Shown: positions 1 through 10,376 of the stretch, in pieces | How the letters are laid out: every line of letters starts with the position of its first letter | How positions within the stretch are numbered: position 1 is the first letter of the stretch | Origin: Monosporascus cannonballus | Lineage: Eukaryota > Ascomycota > Sordariomycetes > Xylariales | Assembly (NCBI GenBank): GCA_004154925.1 | Contig: QJNS01000291.1 | Coordinates: 27,865 to 91,864, forward strand | DNA: 64,000 bases | Reading direction: 5' to 3' | Program-made: the position numbers and the translations under genes | The notes under the pieces: model-generated | Seen by the model: only the letters and a program-made list of their open reading frames with translations | Databases searched by the model: none | What the model was told of the DNA's origin: nothing

Positions 1-693
1 TGGTCTGTGACCGCATCTAATATTAATAAGATGAAGTAAGTACGAGGTTACGCTTTTAGCTGGTTCTGTTACCTGGGATATTTAATACCGTCGCCTGCCG
101 TATGTGCCACTATACGGACTGGACTGTATCATTTCCAACCATCCCCATGGAATCAAGGGTTGCGTGTGCGGAATTGGGAATGCCTTCTTGTTTTGTGTTA
201 TTGATCTCTTTCGCCGTACATTCCCAGGTGTAATTGGCCCCTTTGCCTATACTTTTGCGACCGACGTCATTGTCGCAATAAACCTCAGCCCGTGGATCCG
301 TCCGTCCCCCCCGTCGCAACTCGGTAATCTCCTTGCTTTTACATCTAAGTCAGACAGACCTCCGAAACCCCCCAAAATAACAACTATACATTTTCTCTCC
401 TAGTCGTCGATTACGCTCCATAGCCGTTCGTTCTATAGAAGCTTATACCTACCTACCTTCTACCTCCCCCTCCCCTCCCTAAGCGCCAGTCGCCTTATTG
501 CTCTTCACTTCGTCGCTTGTTTGCTGTTTGGGTCCATACAGTGATTTACCATCATCTCGAACCGAACCCCCTTTCAACCATACCTACCTACTTACTTAAG
601 TAGTCTCCAACTGCTTCTTTCCAAGGTTCGAAACCCGATTTTATGAAATTGCAATCATTACAGACCATAATCATATGAATCCGAGCGGCCAAC
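1..693. promoter_or_regulatory. Upstream region of the sterol acyltransferase gene
   Basis: No coding sequence could be supported here. The 250 bases before the start codon are pyrimidine-rich on the plus strand and hold two clusters of a CCTA/TACC repeat (about 446-460 and 579-595), a motif that recurs in several non-coding stretches of this window. The region is taken as promoter and 5' leader of the gene starting at 694. A perfect B-box-like string near 625 has no partner A box, so no tRNA is called. Confidence 0.4.
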
Positions 694-2565
694 ATGTCGA
701 ACTCGCACCTCCACGCAGTTGCAGTTGCCACTGCTAGCGAAACCAACCATAACGACCACGACCACGACCACGACCATGTTCTGCGACCGCGACCGCGAAA
801 GCCCCAACATTCACAGGTCTCCGAGTTGGTTAGGGAACATAGTAATGGGTCGTCGCAGCTTACACCACCGCCGGAGGGGACCATCTCGGGTACAACTAGG
901 TAAGCCAGACTAGACGATCGACGGTGGCGACGACGGGCCAAGGACGAGGAGGGGCTGACCTGAGCTTCGAATCGCAGCGGCCGTTCTACGCCAGTCGCGG
1001 AGAATGCGCCCGAATCTACGAAAGCGATCGCCCATATACGCAAAAAAGTGCGCGCCGAAGAGCGACGCCGCCGCCTCTTCCCGTCCACCAACTTCCAGTC
1101 GCGGGTCTCCCACTTCGACCCCGAGTCCGAGCACCACGACTTCCATGGCTTCTTCAACCTGTTCTGGATCGGGCTGGCCATCATGGGCATCACCACCATG
1201 CTGCGCAACTACAAAGACACGGGGTTCCCCTTCCGCAAGCAGATATGGACCCTCTTCGCCGTGAAGCTCTGGCATCTGGGCATAGCCGACTTCTTGATGG
1301 TGGCGAGTACGGCCGTGATCTTGCCGCTGCACAAGAAATGCAGAAAGAGCCGTATAGGCATGACGTGGACCAAGGGCGGCATGTTGATCCAGAGCGCGTA
1401 CGAGGTGGCCTGGCTTTCCGTCTGGATCGCCGTTCCTTTCATCCTGCATTGGACCTGGACCTCCCAGGTCTTTTTCCTGCTCCACACCATGGTGCTTCTC
1501 ATGAAGATGCACTCTTACATGTTCTACAACGGGCACCTCTCCGAGGTCGAGAGGCGTCTCCGAGCCCTCGACAGGCCTTCGAGCCCCGAGGCTTCCAAGG
1601 CTCCGCTTACCACTTACCCTACCGTCGAGAACCCCATGGGCGGGGAGACCCACGGCGAGAAGTCGAGCGACAGCAGTGACGGCGAGGGCGACAGCCTGGC
1701 GCTCCTCCGCGACGACCTGGCCCGCGAGCTGACCAGCCCCATGGGCAACGTCACCTACCCGCACAACTTGACGTGGGCGAACTACGTCGACTACCTGCTA
1801 TGTCCGACCCTGTGCTACGAACTCGAGTACCCGAGAACCGCCTCCGTCAAGTGGACGAACCTCTTCGCCAAGGTGCTCGCCACCTTCGGGTGCATCTTCC
1901 TCCTGACCATCATATCCGAGGAGTTCATCCTGCCCGTGCTGCAGGAGTCCAAGGCGCGGCTCGAGCTCACGGGCTCGACGCCGGAGATCCTGATGATCCT
2001 CGCCGAGACCATATCGTGGCTGCTCTTCCCCTTCATGCTGACGTTCCTGCTCGTGTTCCTGGTCATCTTCGAGTACGTGCTGGGCGCGTTCGCCGAGATC
2101 ACGCGGTTCGCGGACCGGCACTTCTACAGCGACTGGTGGAACAGCACCGACTGGATGGAGTTCAGCCGCGAGTGGAACGTGCCCGTGTACAGCTTCCTGC
2201 GGCGGCACGTGTACGCGGCGTCGGCGCCGCGCGTCGGCAGGGGCATGGCGACGGTCGCCACCTTCCTCATCTCCGCCGTCGGCCACGAGATCGTCATGGC
2301 CTGCATCACCAAGAAGCTGCGCGGCTACGGCTTCGTCTGCCAGATGATGCAGCTGCCCATCGTCATGCTCCAGCGCACCCGCTGGGTCCGCGCCCACAAG
2401 ACCGCCAACAACGTCCTCTTCTGGGCCAGCATGATCATGGGCCTGAGCCTGGTGAGTACATATAGTTATATACCCGCCCACCCCGGTGCCCTCCGTGCCC
2501 CGCGCGAGAGAAACGTAGCGCTAACCGCCTTCTGCCAGATCTGCTCCCTCTACGTCTTGATGTGA
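694..2565 (+). CDS. ARE2: Sterol O-acyltransferase (ACAT/ARE type, MBOAT family)
   Basis: Esterifies sterols with fatty acyl-CoA in the endoplasmic reticulum for storage in lipid droplets. Model: join(694..899, 978..2451, 2539..2565), 568 residues, phases consistent. Intron 1 runs from GTAAGC to CGCAG. Intron 2 (87 bp, no stop) runs from GTGAGT to TGCCAG and leaves a nine-codon last exon. Seen: the family signature FYSDWWN at about residues 451-457, followed by the conserved W(M)EFSREWNVPVY stretch; a candidate catalytic His about residue 505 in SAVGHEIVM; many hydrophobic segments, including those around 1870-1930 and 2000-2090. The N-terminus is hydrophilic with an alternating His-Asp run, as expected for the variable cytosolic tail of this family. 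ARE1 and ARE2 cannot be told apart from sequence alone. The family call is firm; the exact N-terminal exon is the least certain part. Confidence 0.88.
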
Positions 2566-2590
2566 GCGCAGTTGCTACGTGTATAATGCA

Positions 2591-2623
2591 TCTGTGTGTG
2601 CGTGTGTGTGTGTGTGTGAGTGT
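2591..2623. repeat. (GT)n microsatellite
   Basis: An almost pure GT dinucleotide run lies 26 bases past the stop codon of the sterol acyltransferase gene, so probably in its 3' untranslated region. Confidence 0.8.
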
Positions 2624-3725
2624 TAACCCGAGATACCCAAGTGTCAGAATTGGCGAGCGAGTGTGCAAGATGAGAGCTGGATGAGAAGAGAGAACAAGCT
2701 GCTGGCGCCTACCGGAAGATCGGGGGCTAAGACCTGATATAGGCTGGAGATGCGGACCGCGGGCATCGCGATAGAGAGTGCTTTTAGCGTCATACAGGCT
2801 GTGCTCTTTGGCTCCCGGCCGCGAGATTCTGTTGTTGCTAAGTAGGAGATGTATATACTCGGATCAATGTACGATAGGACGAAATTCAACAGGACCATTT
2901 GCCGTTAAAGTCTACCGTCCCAGAATCCGCCCCATCGTGATCCACCCCGTCCTGCCCAAGTCGCTCACCGCCCTCTCCCTTCTTCCCGATGATGTGCTTC
3001 CGGGTAGAGACACCCCCACACCGGACGCTTTTAAGCATGCGAACATTATGCGACAGATGTCGGTTTTCTATTAGGTCAGCACAGGAACGGGAACTAGGCG
3101 ATTACTTATGTCTGACTCCCTTGGTAAAGAGAACAGCTTTATGACGGAGGCGATCTCGCGGTATGAGCCGCCTTGGAGAAGAGGTGCAATTGTCTCGAGA
3201 CGAAGAAGAGAATTGTGGCCGGGAGAGCGGTATCGGCGGGTGCTGATCGCCGGATATCCCCATCAGACAGACGGATAGACGCAAAGGTTCTAGGGCTACG
3301 GTCCGGGACGGCTATACCCGTGACGCCCCCAGCCAGCCTCCGGCAGCCCCTTCATTCCTCTTTCAGGCATAAACAGGCTTGACCTTTGGTCCGGCCTTCT
3401 CATAATCAAAAGCATGGTCTCCCTAACGGGGCGATACCCATGTGTTGGATCTCGGAGAGTAGTCGGCGGTACATGACGGTTGCTTTCGATGGGGGGGGGG
3501 GGGGGGTGNNNNNNNNNNCCCCCCCCCCCCCCCCCCGGCGGGCGGCCATGGAGCTCAGTTCGGGTCCAGGCCGTGGTGCATCACTGAAGATTTCACGGTT
3601 TCCCGAACTGCCATTCCGAGAGAGAAAAAGCAACGCATATTGTATTGTCCCATGCTACGTCAAGAGTCAACTACGTAAAATATCCCCTAGTACCCCGCGC
3701 GTCTCCGTCGTACCACTTCTTCCGT
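2624..3725. other. Non-coding stretch containing the assembly gap
   Basis: No gene is supported between the sterol acyltransferase and the broken gene on the minus strand. The only notable element is the poly-G/N/poly-C gap, described separately. Sequence continuity across that gap is unproven. Confidence 0.5.
3491..3536. other. Assembly gap (10 N) flanked by poly-G and poly-C runs
   Basis: Ten Ns (3509-3518) are bordered on the left by a run of about 17 G and on the right by about 18 C. Read outward from each contig, both ends finish in G. This is what reads ending in artefactual poly-G would give if joined into a scaffold. A real G/C homopolymer tract is the alternative. Distances across this point should not be trusted. 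Confidence 0.85.
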
Positions 3726-4311
3726 TTAACCCCCGCCTTCTAGCCCGCCTTTGAGCCACAAAAGAAACTCTCCATGGGTGTAGTAATCGGAGGTCTCGTC
3801 GCCATACGGAACCTCTCGGACCAGTGCTCGGCCCCCGTCCTCCGTGGTGATCTTGATAGCCTACTCGGGCATAGAGAACCACGCCTCGGGGCACGTCCAC
3901 GCGCCGCCGTCCGGCCTGGCCGTCTCGACGTCCCACTGCACGATGCCGACGTTGTTGATATCGCCTGGGCGGGCGAGGAGCGGGTTAGAGAAGACGACGC
4001 AGATCTGCCACCGGCAGGTGAGGGGGGCGCACGTACTGGCGATCGCGCCGCAGTCGACCAGGGCCTCGCTGTTCAGGCCCTCACCCGGCTAGGCCGACGG
4101 TCACCTTGCCCGACCCGTCGCCGGGAGGGGACCACGTGATGTTGAAGGCCCCGCCGATGCCGACGAGGCACGTCCCGTCGGGCGCGGTGATGGCGAGGTC
4201 GGCCCGCAGCCCTGCGGGGGCCGGGACGGCGGAGGCTGCGGACGCTAGAGCGGTAGAGAGGGTAGAGACACTGTCAGATCCTGAAGTGCCGAAAAATGTG
4301 AGACCCCACAT
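3726..4311 (-). pseudogene. Broken gene for a small, probably secreted, Cys-containing protein
   Basis: A minus-strand frame from about 4311 starts with an Ala/Ser-rich, signal-peptide-like stretch ending near VPAPAG, then continues as a globular sequence (APDGTCLVGIGGAFNITW). It stops at 4081-4083. A one-base shift there gives a second sensible frame (about 4085 to 3861) with four cysteines and segments such as NNVGIVQWDVETARPDGG. That frame meets a TAG at 3861-3863, beyond which the same frame continues for 45 more codon positions (AIKITTEDGGRALVRE...) to a TAA at 3726-3728. So at least one frameshift and one internal stop interrupt it. The family is not recognised. The start is uncertain and an N-terminal intron is possible. 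Sequencing error is possible for either lesion, since the assembly gap is close by. Confidence 0.5.
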
Positions 4312-7300
4312 TACGGCGGGACACTATCAGGTCTTAAATCTCACAGACACGCATGGTGGATGATGAATCAGTTTGAGTTCGGTGCGGCGATCACTGCTTC
4401 TTGGGCACTTGTAGGCGATGACTGATGGAGCGGAAGAGAACGACGGCTGCAACCTCGGGTACGGCAAGGGCTTTATATCTGCGACGGCTCATGGGGTTCG
4501 CCAGACCTCTACAGGCAGGCCCGCTTCGCTCAAGCAAGCACATTGGTGATCGACGGTAGCAAACGATGCGTGCTGGTGATTCGAGCTCGCCGATGGGATG
4601 AAGACCTATAATCGGATAGCAAACTATAAATATCAATGGGGCCGCTCCTAATCCAATTTTAAAGCATGATGGATGATCGATCACGCGAGATGGTTGGGCT
4701 GAGCTTAATACCAAACGGGCAAACGGATCTCCTTAGTTAATGGACTCATAAAAGTATCTGTGCAGAAACATGCCGAGAAGTTCATCCCGAAGCAAAGTGG
4801 TATGTGATAAAGCTTCGTCATGACGTTGAATCGCAAACATGGAAACTGTTGTAAGCGAAGTCGTGCCCAAGATTCGCTGTTCATCTGCGTTCCCATTGAT
4901 AGATATGACCCATTATTGGAAAGTGGACGTCCTTGGCATCAAGGTATTAATTAGGTCATGGAGTTTGATGGCAAACCAAGAGTAATCGAGACGAAGAAAG
5001 AAACGCTATGTCTCGACTAGTATTATAACAATACGTAATATGCCATTACTGGATTTGGAAGAGCATACACAGATTTCATCCCGACCATCGCCTTCGTCAC
5101 TCGGACCCAGCATCGGGACCATGCTTGTCCTATCTAGGACCTCTAAAATCTTATATTTGCTAACTCCAGATATGGTGAGGGTCATCATTACGAGGTTATT
5201 ACGCTTACGAGCTACTCTTTGCTATTTTGCCATATCATTGTGCCGAAGTAAGGTGACCCCTTTTTTGGCGTGTGGCGGCGGGATCATGTAGGAACGGGAA
5301 TCCAGACATGCATCCATATCTCACTCTAGCACATGGAATCTCTCTCCCCTCCTTGGTCTATATCAGGTTTACCACAACAAACAGTTTGCCCGGCTCGTTT
5401 TCTTCGCCCTGAAACTGCCAAGTTCCCTCCCCCTTCCTGAGAAGTTTCCACCGCCTAACAGTGAGCAAGAGGCACATAGTCTTGCAACACCAATGACTTA
5501 CTTCAACTCAACCGACACTGGGCTCAATCCCCAGTTCCGAATTGGCATCTTATTCCTTCACACGGCGGATCATCAGCAGGATATACCCTCCGCAGTACGC
5601 CTCCCAACGTTCTGTTCCCAGGACCGCCCTATACAGGGGCATCCATGCACACTCTTGAAGCCATTATAGTGGCATACCGCTATGGAACAAGTAGCGACCG
5701 TCAGTTTCACACTCAAGGCAAGCCGGTAGCTGCACAATAGCCACCGGATGTGCCAGTTGGATAGGTTTTAGCTGGAGAGTCCACCGAAACCGGGAACGGC
5801 ACCACATAACTCCCGATTAACGATCGAGAGACCAGGGGCCAAACCTCGGAGTTCTTGACCCGTCACTAGGGATAGGATGAGCGCCGCTATCTCCACCGAC
5901 CGGTCGAGAAATCGCGGCGGCACCGCGCCTTCCTCCGTCTTCTGGGCTAAACAAGGCAGAGGTGCGACGCATAGTCAACCCGGCAGGTTGATCACCAGGA
6001 GGGCAAGAGATGGTCAGATGGGCCGTCAAGAGCGTGGAATCACCAGAAGAGATAGGGATGGGGGTATCAGCGCGAGCGTCCTGTTTCTCGGTCAGGCGGC
6101 TAGCCATAATGCCCAGTCACTCGCCAAAGCGTGGACTGGGCGAGGACTCTGATGACGAAAGTGAAGGGGCAGGAAAACAGGGTCTCATGCCATTCTCCAC
6201 ACTTCTCTAGACGCTTGACTTCACTGAACCCCCCGAAGAACCACATCTTCCACCGCCTACCTCGACGGTAAGCGTGGCAATCGGTACCACGCAATCATAA
6301 TGACACGCACACAACAGTAACGCATACAGCTGTGTTAACCAATCCATCAACCAACGCAGCCAGCGACCGGCCTCGGCCTTGGCCTGGTCCTCGCCGCTCG
6401 GCGCTGCGCTAAACCGAACTGGTCCGCCCGTTCGTACATATCTTCCGAGGTAGGTAGTCCGGCGAACCGCGGCGGGCCACTCCAGCGGGCGAGCAAATCG
6501 GCATCGGTCCTCACCTCCACGGGGAAGCCCGTCGGGAACCCCGAACTCACTACTCCCACGCCGCACGCGCACTTCAAGAACCTCACTACGTACCTTATTC
6601 AGACGAACACGAAACAGCGCCTGCTCCCGATTCGCCACCGTCCACCAAGGCTGGACTCATCCACACGCTGCGGAGACAGACTACCACACCTTACTTACAT
6701 ATGTAGGTATGTAGGTAGGTACTCGAGGCGGTCAGACTGACGGATGAACGAAGCCCCATCTTCGAAGATCGTCCATTCGCACCGGCTTCAGCTGCATACG
6801 TAGGCATTTCGATCCAAGGACGACATGTATGGGGTTCGGCCTAGCCTCCTTCTCGCTATAAGGCCAGCGAAGCAAAACACGGGCGAGAGGAGGCGCCATG
6901 TGAGCGAGCGTATGCGGGAGCCTTGTAACAGTATGCAGGTTATGAGTTCCTTGTATGCCTGTGGGTGGGATCTCAGGCCAGCCGTCAGTTGGATCCACCG
7001 CGGCGTGCACCTGCGAGAACACGCAGCCGATATCGGGTTCTCCCGCGATTCGCATACCGCCCGGCAATGTGGGTATGGAGAATATATGTAGCTGTACAGC
7101 CGCAGCAAACACGAGTTGCTCGTCAGGCCGACATCGTCGGCTCGTCCCGCAACTGGCTAACTCGTGCTTCGGAGTGGCGTCTCGGATTGCCTGTTTGGGT
7201 TGGCCGGCACCTAATCAGCCCAACTCCATTCGTACAGTCAGCAAGCCTGGCTCGTCGGTCGGGGGCAGACGTATTTCGTGAATTTTCTAAGTCAGTTAGA

Positions 7301-8100
7301 TATGCAGACACCACGTAGAGAGAACAATCACGAAGAAGGCTTGGGGAGATGTTTGTTTGGTTGTTTGTTTGTTTCATTCGCAGCAATCAGCCAAGAAAAA
7401 GAATCCTCATGATATTGCATTCAATCATTAAAACGCGCCCGTACGCCCGAGGAGGCGGTATGTATTGCCAGCTTTGCTTGCTTGCTTGCTCGGCTCGCTT
7501 GCTAAAAATCGATAAGATTCGTAGCCAGGGACGTGCCTCGTCTTCCATACGTTTCGTTGGCTTTCGTTCTCGTTCTGCCCTTCATCTAGTGAGTTCCGTG
7601 CCTCGTCCTCATATCTCCCGTAAATGCTTTGCGGCGGGTAGACGTAAAATCGCAGCAAGGCGCCATCATGTCCCCTCTATGCTCTCATCTCAACCCTTCC
7701 AGGGTTGGTCCAAAGAAAAACGAATGTGCTCAAAGACCTGCCCTCAGCACCACCCGCCCGCACCGTCCCGACCACCCTTGGCCCCCCCACCAAAAACGCC
7801 TTGTAAATGAACGACTGACTGTATGCCTCGCAACCTATCCGTGACCAGAGCCCGGTTTCTCCAATCCTCACAAAAACGCTCATATGCATGAATATGTAAA
7901 CCGATAAATATATGTCAGGACGCGATCAGTCGCGCACTGGAAGAGATAACAGAAAAGATGAGAAGGCGAAATAAAATCGAAATACAAGCCGAATGTCAGA
8001 TAACGAGATGACCTCCTTCGTAGACTCGTTGTGGCCGCGGTTGGTAGTGGTGTGGTTGTATTTGGGGGCGACTATGTCACTCGGAGGAGTATAGGGTTGC
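4312..8100. other. Long intergenic region, no supported gene
   Basis: Open frames on both strands are short, overlapping and without splice logic or recognisable domains. A TAGGTA-type repeat cluster lies around 6699-6722. A GTTT-repeat lies around 7350-7374 and a CTTG-repeat around 7474-7503. No RNA gene or mobile element was recognised. Confidence 0.45.
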
Positions 8101-8316
8101 TTAGTCGACGTCAGATTCGTGAACGTGGTATGCTCCGAGCCGAGGGCGTGCCAAATATTCCCAGGCATCAGCAATTATAGCCCGTAAGAAATCTGGCGTT
8201 CCGTCCCTGCCCCTCAAGGTGAGGATTTCCCACACCGTTGCAGAAAACGGATTCCCCTGTTTCTCCTTAACCACCCACTGCGAGCCAGGGCCGGTTCCGA
8301 AGGACATCAGGGCGTC
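8101..8316 (-). other. Coding-like open frame downstream of the J-domain gene; possible extra 3' exon
   Basis: After a plausible acceptor (ATACAG, exon start near 8316), a minus-strand frame of about 70 codons runs to a stop at 8101-8103. It reads like protein (for example GPGSQWVVKEKQGNPFSATV and DFLRAIIADAWEYLARPR). It could be a last exon of the J-domain gene joined by an unseen splice, a small separate gene, or chance. No in-frame ATG with good context precedes it. RNA-seq coverage would decide. Confidence 0.25.
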
Positions 8317-8540
8317 GCTGTATTTCGGGAGAATCAGATTACAGTGCGGTATATGACAACAGGAAGAGACCCAAGAGCCGGAGAGCCCGACCTCCGAGAA
8401 CCAAGATACACAATACACGTCCTGGTAACTGGGCGCGGCGGAAGAAGGGCACTGCCACTACCATATGCCGGCCGTACAGCGCGCTGCCAAGAGACTTGCG
8501 ACAACTGCGCCGGGATGAGAACCTGGCAGATAGAAAACGC

Positions 8541-10376
8541 TCAGTACGCTGGGGTGGCGTAAGGTTCTCTCGGGTACACTGGCGAATAAGCCACGTTGCT
8601 AAATTGGACGTCATTCTCCGCGTATGTTGGCGCATACTTCACTTTAAAGCCCTGTTGCGATTGCGATGGCTCCGCCTCGTAACCGTTGGCATCAGTGTAC
8701 GCGGACCGAGGCTCTGCACGTGGCGCGGAGGTATTGGCCGCCGCGTGCTTTGCCTTGTGGTTCTTCGACGAAGACACCGTCTCATGATGCTTCCGGGTTT
8801 TCCCGTCGGGGGCGACACTGTATCGTCGTTCCGTGGTCACGACTTCAGGGGGAGACTGCGTTCTCCGGCTAGGGCGGGCGTAGGGCACATCCTCTTCGGA
8901 GTCCTCTTCAGACAAGGAAGAGTGATGGCGCCCACTGCCTCGTCCGCGGTCACCACCAGGATGCCACGAATCCGCGCGACCTAGACCAGGCATAGGCTGT
9001 GGGGGAGCCCGTGAGTAACTCTCGGTGTACGAGCGGTTGGGGTGTATGACCCTGTGGGAGTCAGAGTAGGATTTGTGGAGCGGTGGTGGGACAACGCGAG
9101 ACGGCGACACGTCCACGACACGCGCTTTTGAAGTAGATCGTGAACTCGACTTCTTATGTGATGTCTTCTCTCTCGGTCGTAGAGAATCGGGCGGCACATG
9201 CCGACTCGACTTTGCTGATGATCTCTTCGGCGCCTCTTCCTCGACCTCGATATCCCGCGTAGGGGGCGGCGGCGGATGCACAGCAGGAGCTGCTGGAGGA
9301 GGCGTAGGCGCAGCAGGCGCACCAACAACGTGCCTGAAAGATACCTGATCTGCAAAGGTAGGCGACCGACTCAAGCTAGGCATTTGCGAACCGGATCTTT
9401 CAAGGTATCGAATTGCAGAGTCCAAGGTTTCGGAATTCTTCCTCTCGCGGTCCGATGTCCGAGGCGCCGTTCGGGGTATCTCATGAACGGCCTCCTCCAG
9501 CTTACGACTGCCACTCGACTTCTTCTCGGCAAGTGGTGTGGGCGAGTCAGAGTCTTCATGGTAAGGCTCCGTATAAGAAGGCTTGTGGCGGCGGTGCTTA
9601 TCCTCGGCTTCCTTCTTGCGCTCCTTATCCCCCTTCTTCTTATCCTTGTCCTTGTCCCTCCGCTCTTTCTTTTTCCTCGTCTCCTCTGCCTCCTTAGCCA
9701 TCTCCTTGGCCGCTTTCGCTTCTTGCCTTGCTCGCTCCTCCGCCTCCTTCTCTTTCCGTTTTCGCCTCTCGCGCTCACGCTCACGCTCACGTTCCCGCTC
9801 GTGCTCCCATTCCCTCTCACGATCACGATCACGATCGCGTTGTTCGCGCTCGCGTTCGCGTTCGTAGGTAGCGGGCTTCTTAGAGCGCCGCATCTCCTCG
9901 TACGCTGCCCTTGCGCCCAGGCCTAGCTCGTCTTCCCAGGAACGAGAGGACGAGTAGCCTGCGCTGTAGAACTTGGCCGAGGAGGGGGAGGTTCCGGCCT
10001 TGGCGAATGTCGAGGGTCTAGGTTCGGCAGCCCGGATTTCGGGTTCGAAGTAACTAGGCCTCGTCCGTGAAGAGGCCCGAGCGTGGGTCGGGGAAGACCC
10101 GGACATCCGGGCCTTCTCCTTCTCTACCTCCTTATACCTCTCATTATATCTGACCTTGTCGTCGTACTTGCTCCTAGCAACCTCATCGGTCAAAAGCTCA
10201 TAAGCCTCGTGGACCCGCTGGAACTCCTCTTGCTTCTCGGCTTTCAGCTGAGGATCTTGGACCTTGTCGGGATGACATTTGAGGACAAGCTTTTTGTAGG
10301 TGGACCGGATCTCTGGAAGTTGTGCATCCTTCGAGAGGCCGAGCGCCTTATACGGATCAGGAGGGAGAGTGAACAT
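8541..10376 (-). CDS. J-domain (DnaJ-type) co-chaperone-like protein with long charged helix
   Basis: Single exon, 611 residues, ATG at 10374-10376. Residues 1 to about 75 form a J domain (DPYKALGLSKDAQLPEIR... then HPD in KCHPDKVQDP), the part that stimulates Hsp70 ATPase. Residues about 165-270 are an uninterrupted Arg/Glu/Lys/Asp-rich stretch (many ER and DR dipeptides, then KKK/EE blocks) that should form a long single alpha helix or coiled coil. The remainder is Ser/Pro/Arg-rich low complexity, probably disordered. There is no Gly/Phe region, zinc finger or DnaJ C-terminal domain, so this is class III/C. Location is unknown; no signal peptide or membrane segment is seen. The first frame is continuous and no intron is needed, but a 3' exon cannot be excluded. 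Confidence 0.85.
   Translation of the reverse strand: MFTLPPDPYKALGLSKDAQLPEIRSTYKKLVLKCHPDKVQDPQLKAEKQEEFQRVHEAYELLTDEVARSKYDDKVRYNERYKEVEKEKARMSGSSPTHARASSRTRPSYFEPEIRAAEPRPSTFAKAGTSPSSAKFYSAGYSSSRSWEDELGLGARAAYEEMRRSKKPATYEREREREQRDRDRDREREWEHERERERERERERRKRKEKEAEERARQEAKAAKEMAKEAEETRKKKERRDKDKDKKKGDKERKKEAEDKHRRHKPSYTEPYHEDSDSPTPLAEKKSSGSRKLEEAVHEIPRTAPRTSDRERKNSETLDSAIRYLERSGSQMPSLSRSPTFADQVSFRHVVGAPAAPTPPPAAPAVHPPPPPTRDIEVEEEAPKRSSAKSSRHVPPDSLRPREKTSHKKSSSRSTSKARVVDVSPSRVVPPPLHKSYSDSHRVIHPNRSYTESYSRAPPQPMPGLGRADSWHPGGDRGRGSGRHHSSLSEEDSEEDVPYARPSRRTQSPPEVVTTERRYSVAPDGKTRKHHETVSSSKNHKAKHAAANTSAPRAEPRSAYTDANGYEAEPSQSQQGFKVKYAPTYAENDVQFSNVAYSPVYPREPYATPAY

Noticed and set aside
625..635. 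B-box-like string GGTTCGAAACC
   Set aside because: No A box or cloverleaf upstream.
588..2481. Long antisense and alternate-frame reading frames over the sterol acyltransferase
   Set aside because: GC-rich third-codon positions of the real gene suppress stops in the other frames; no domains.
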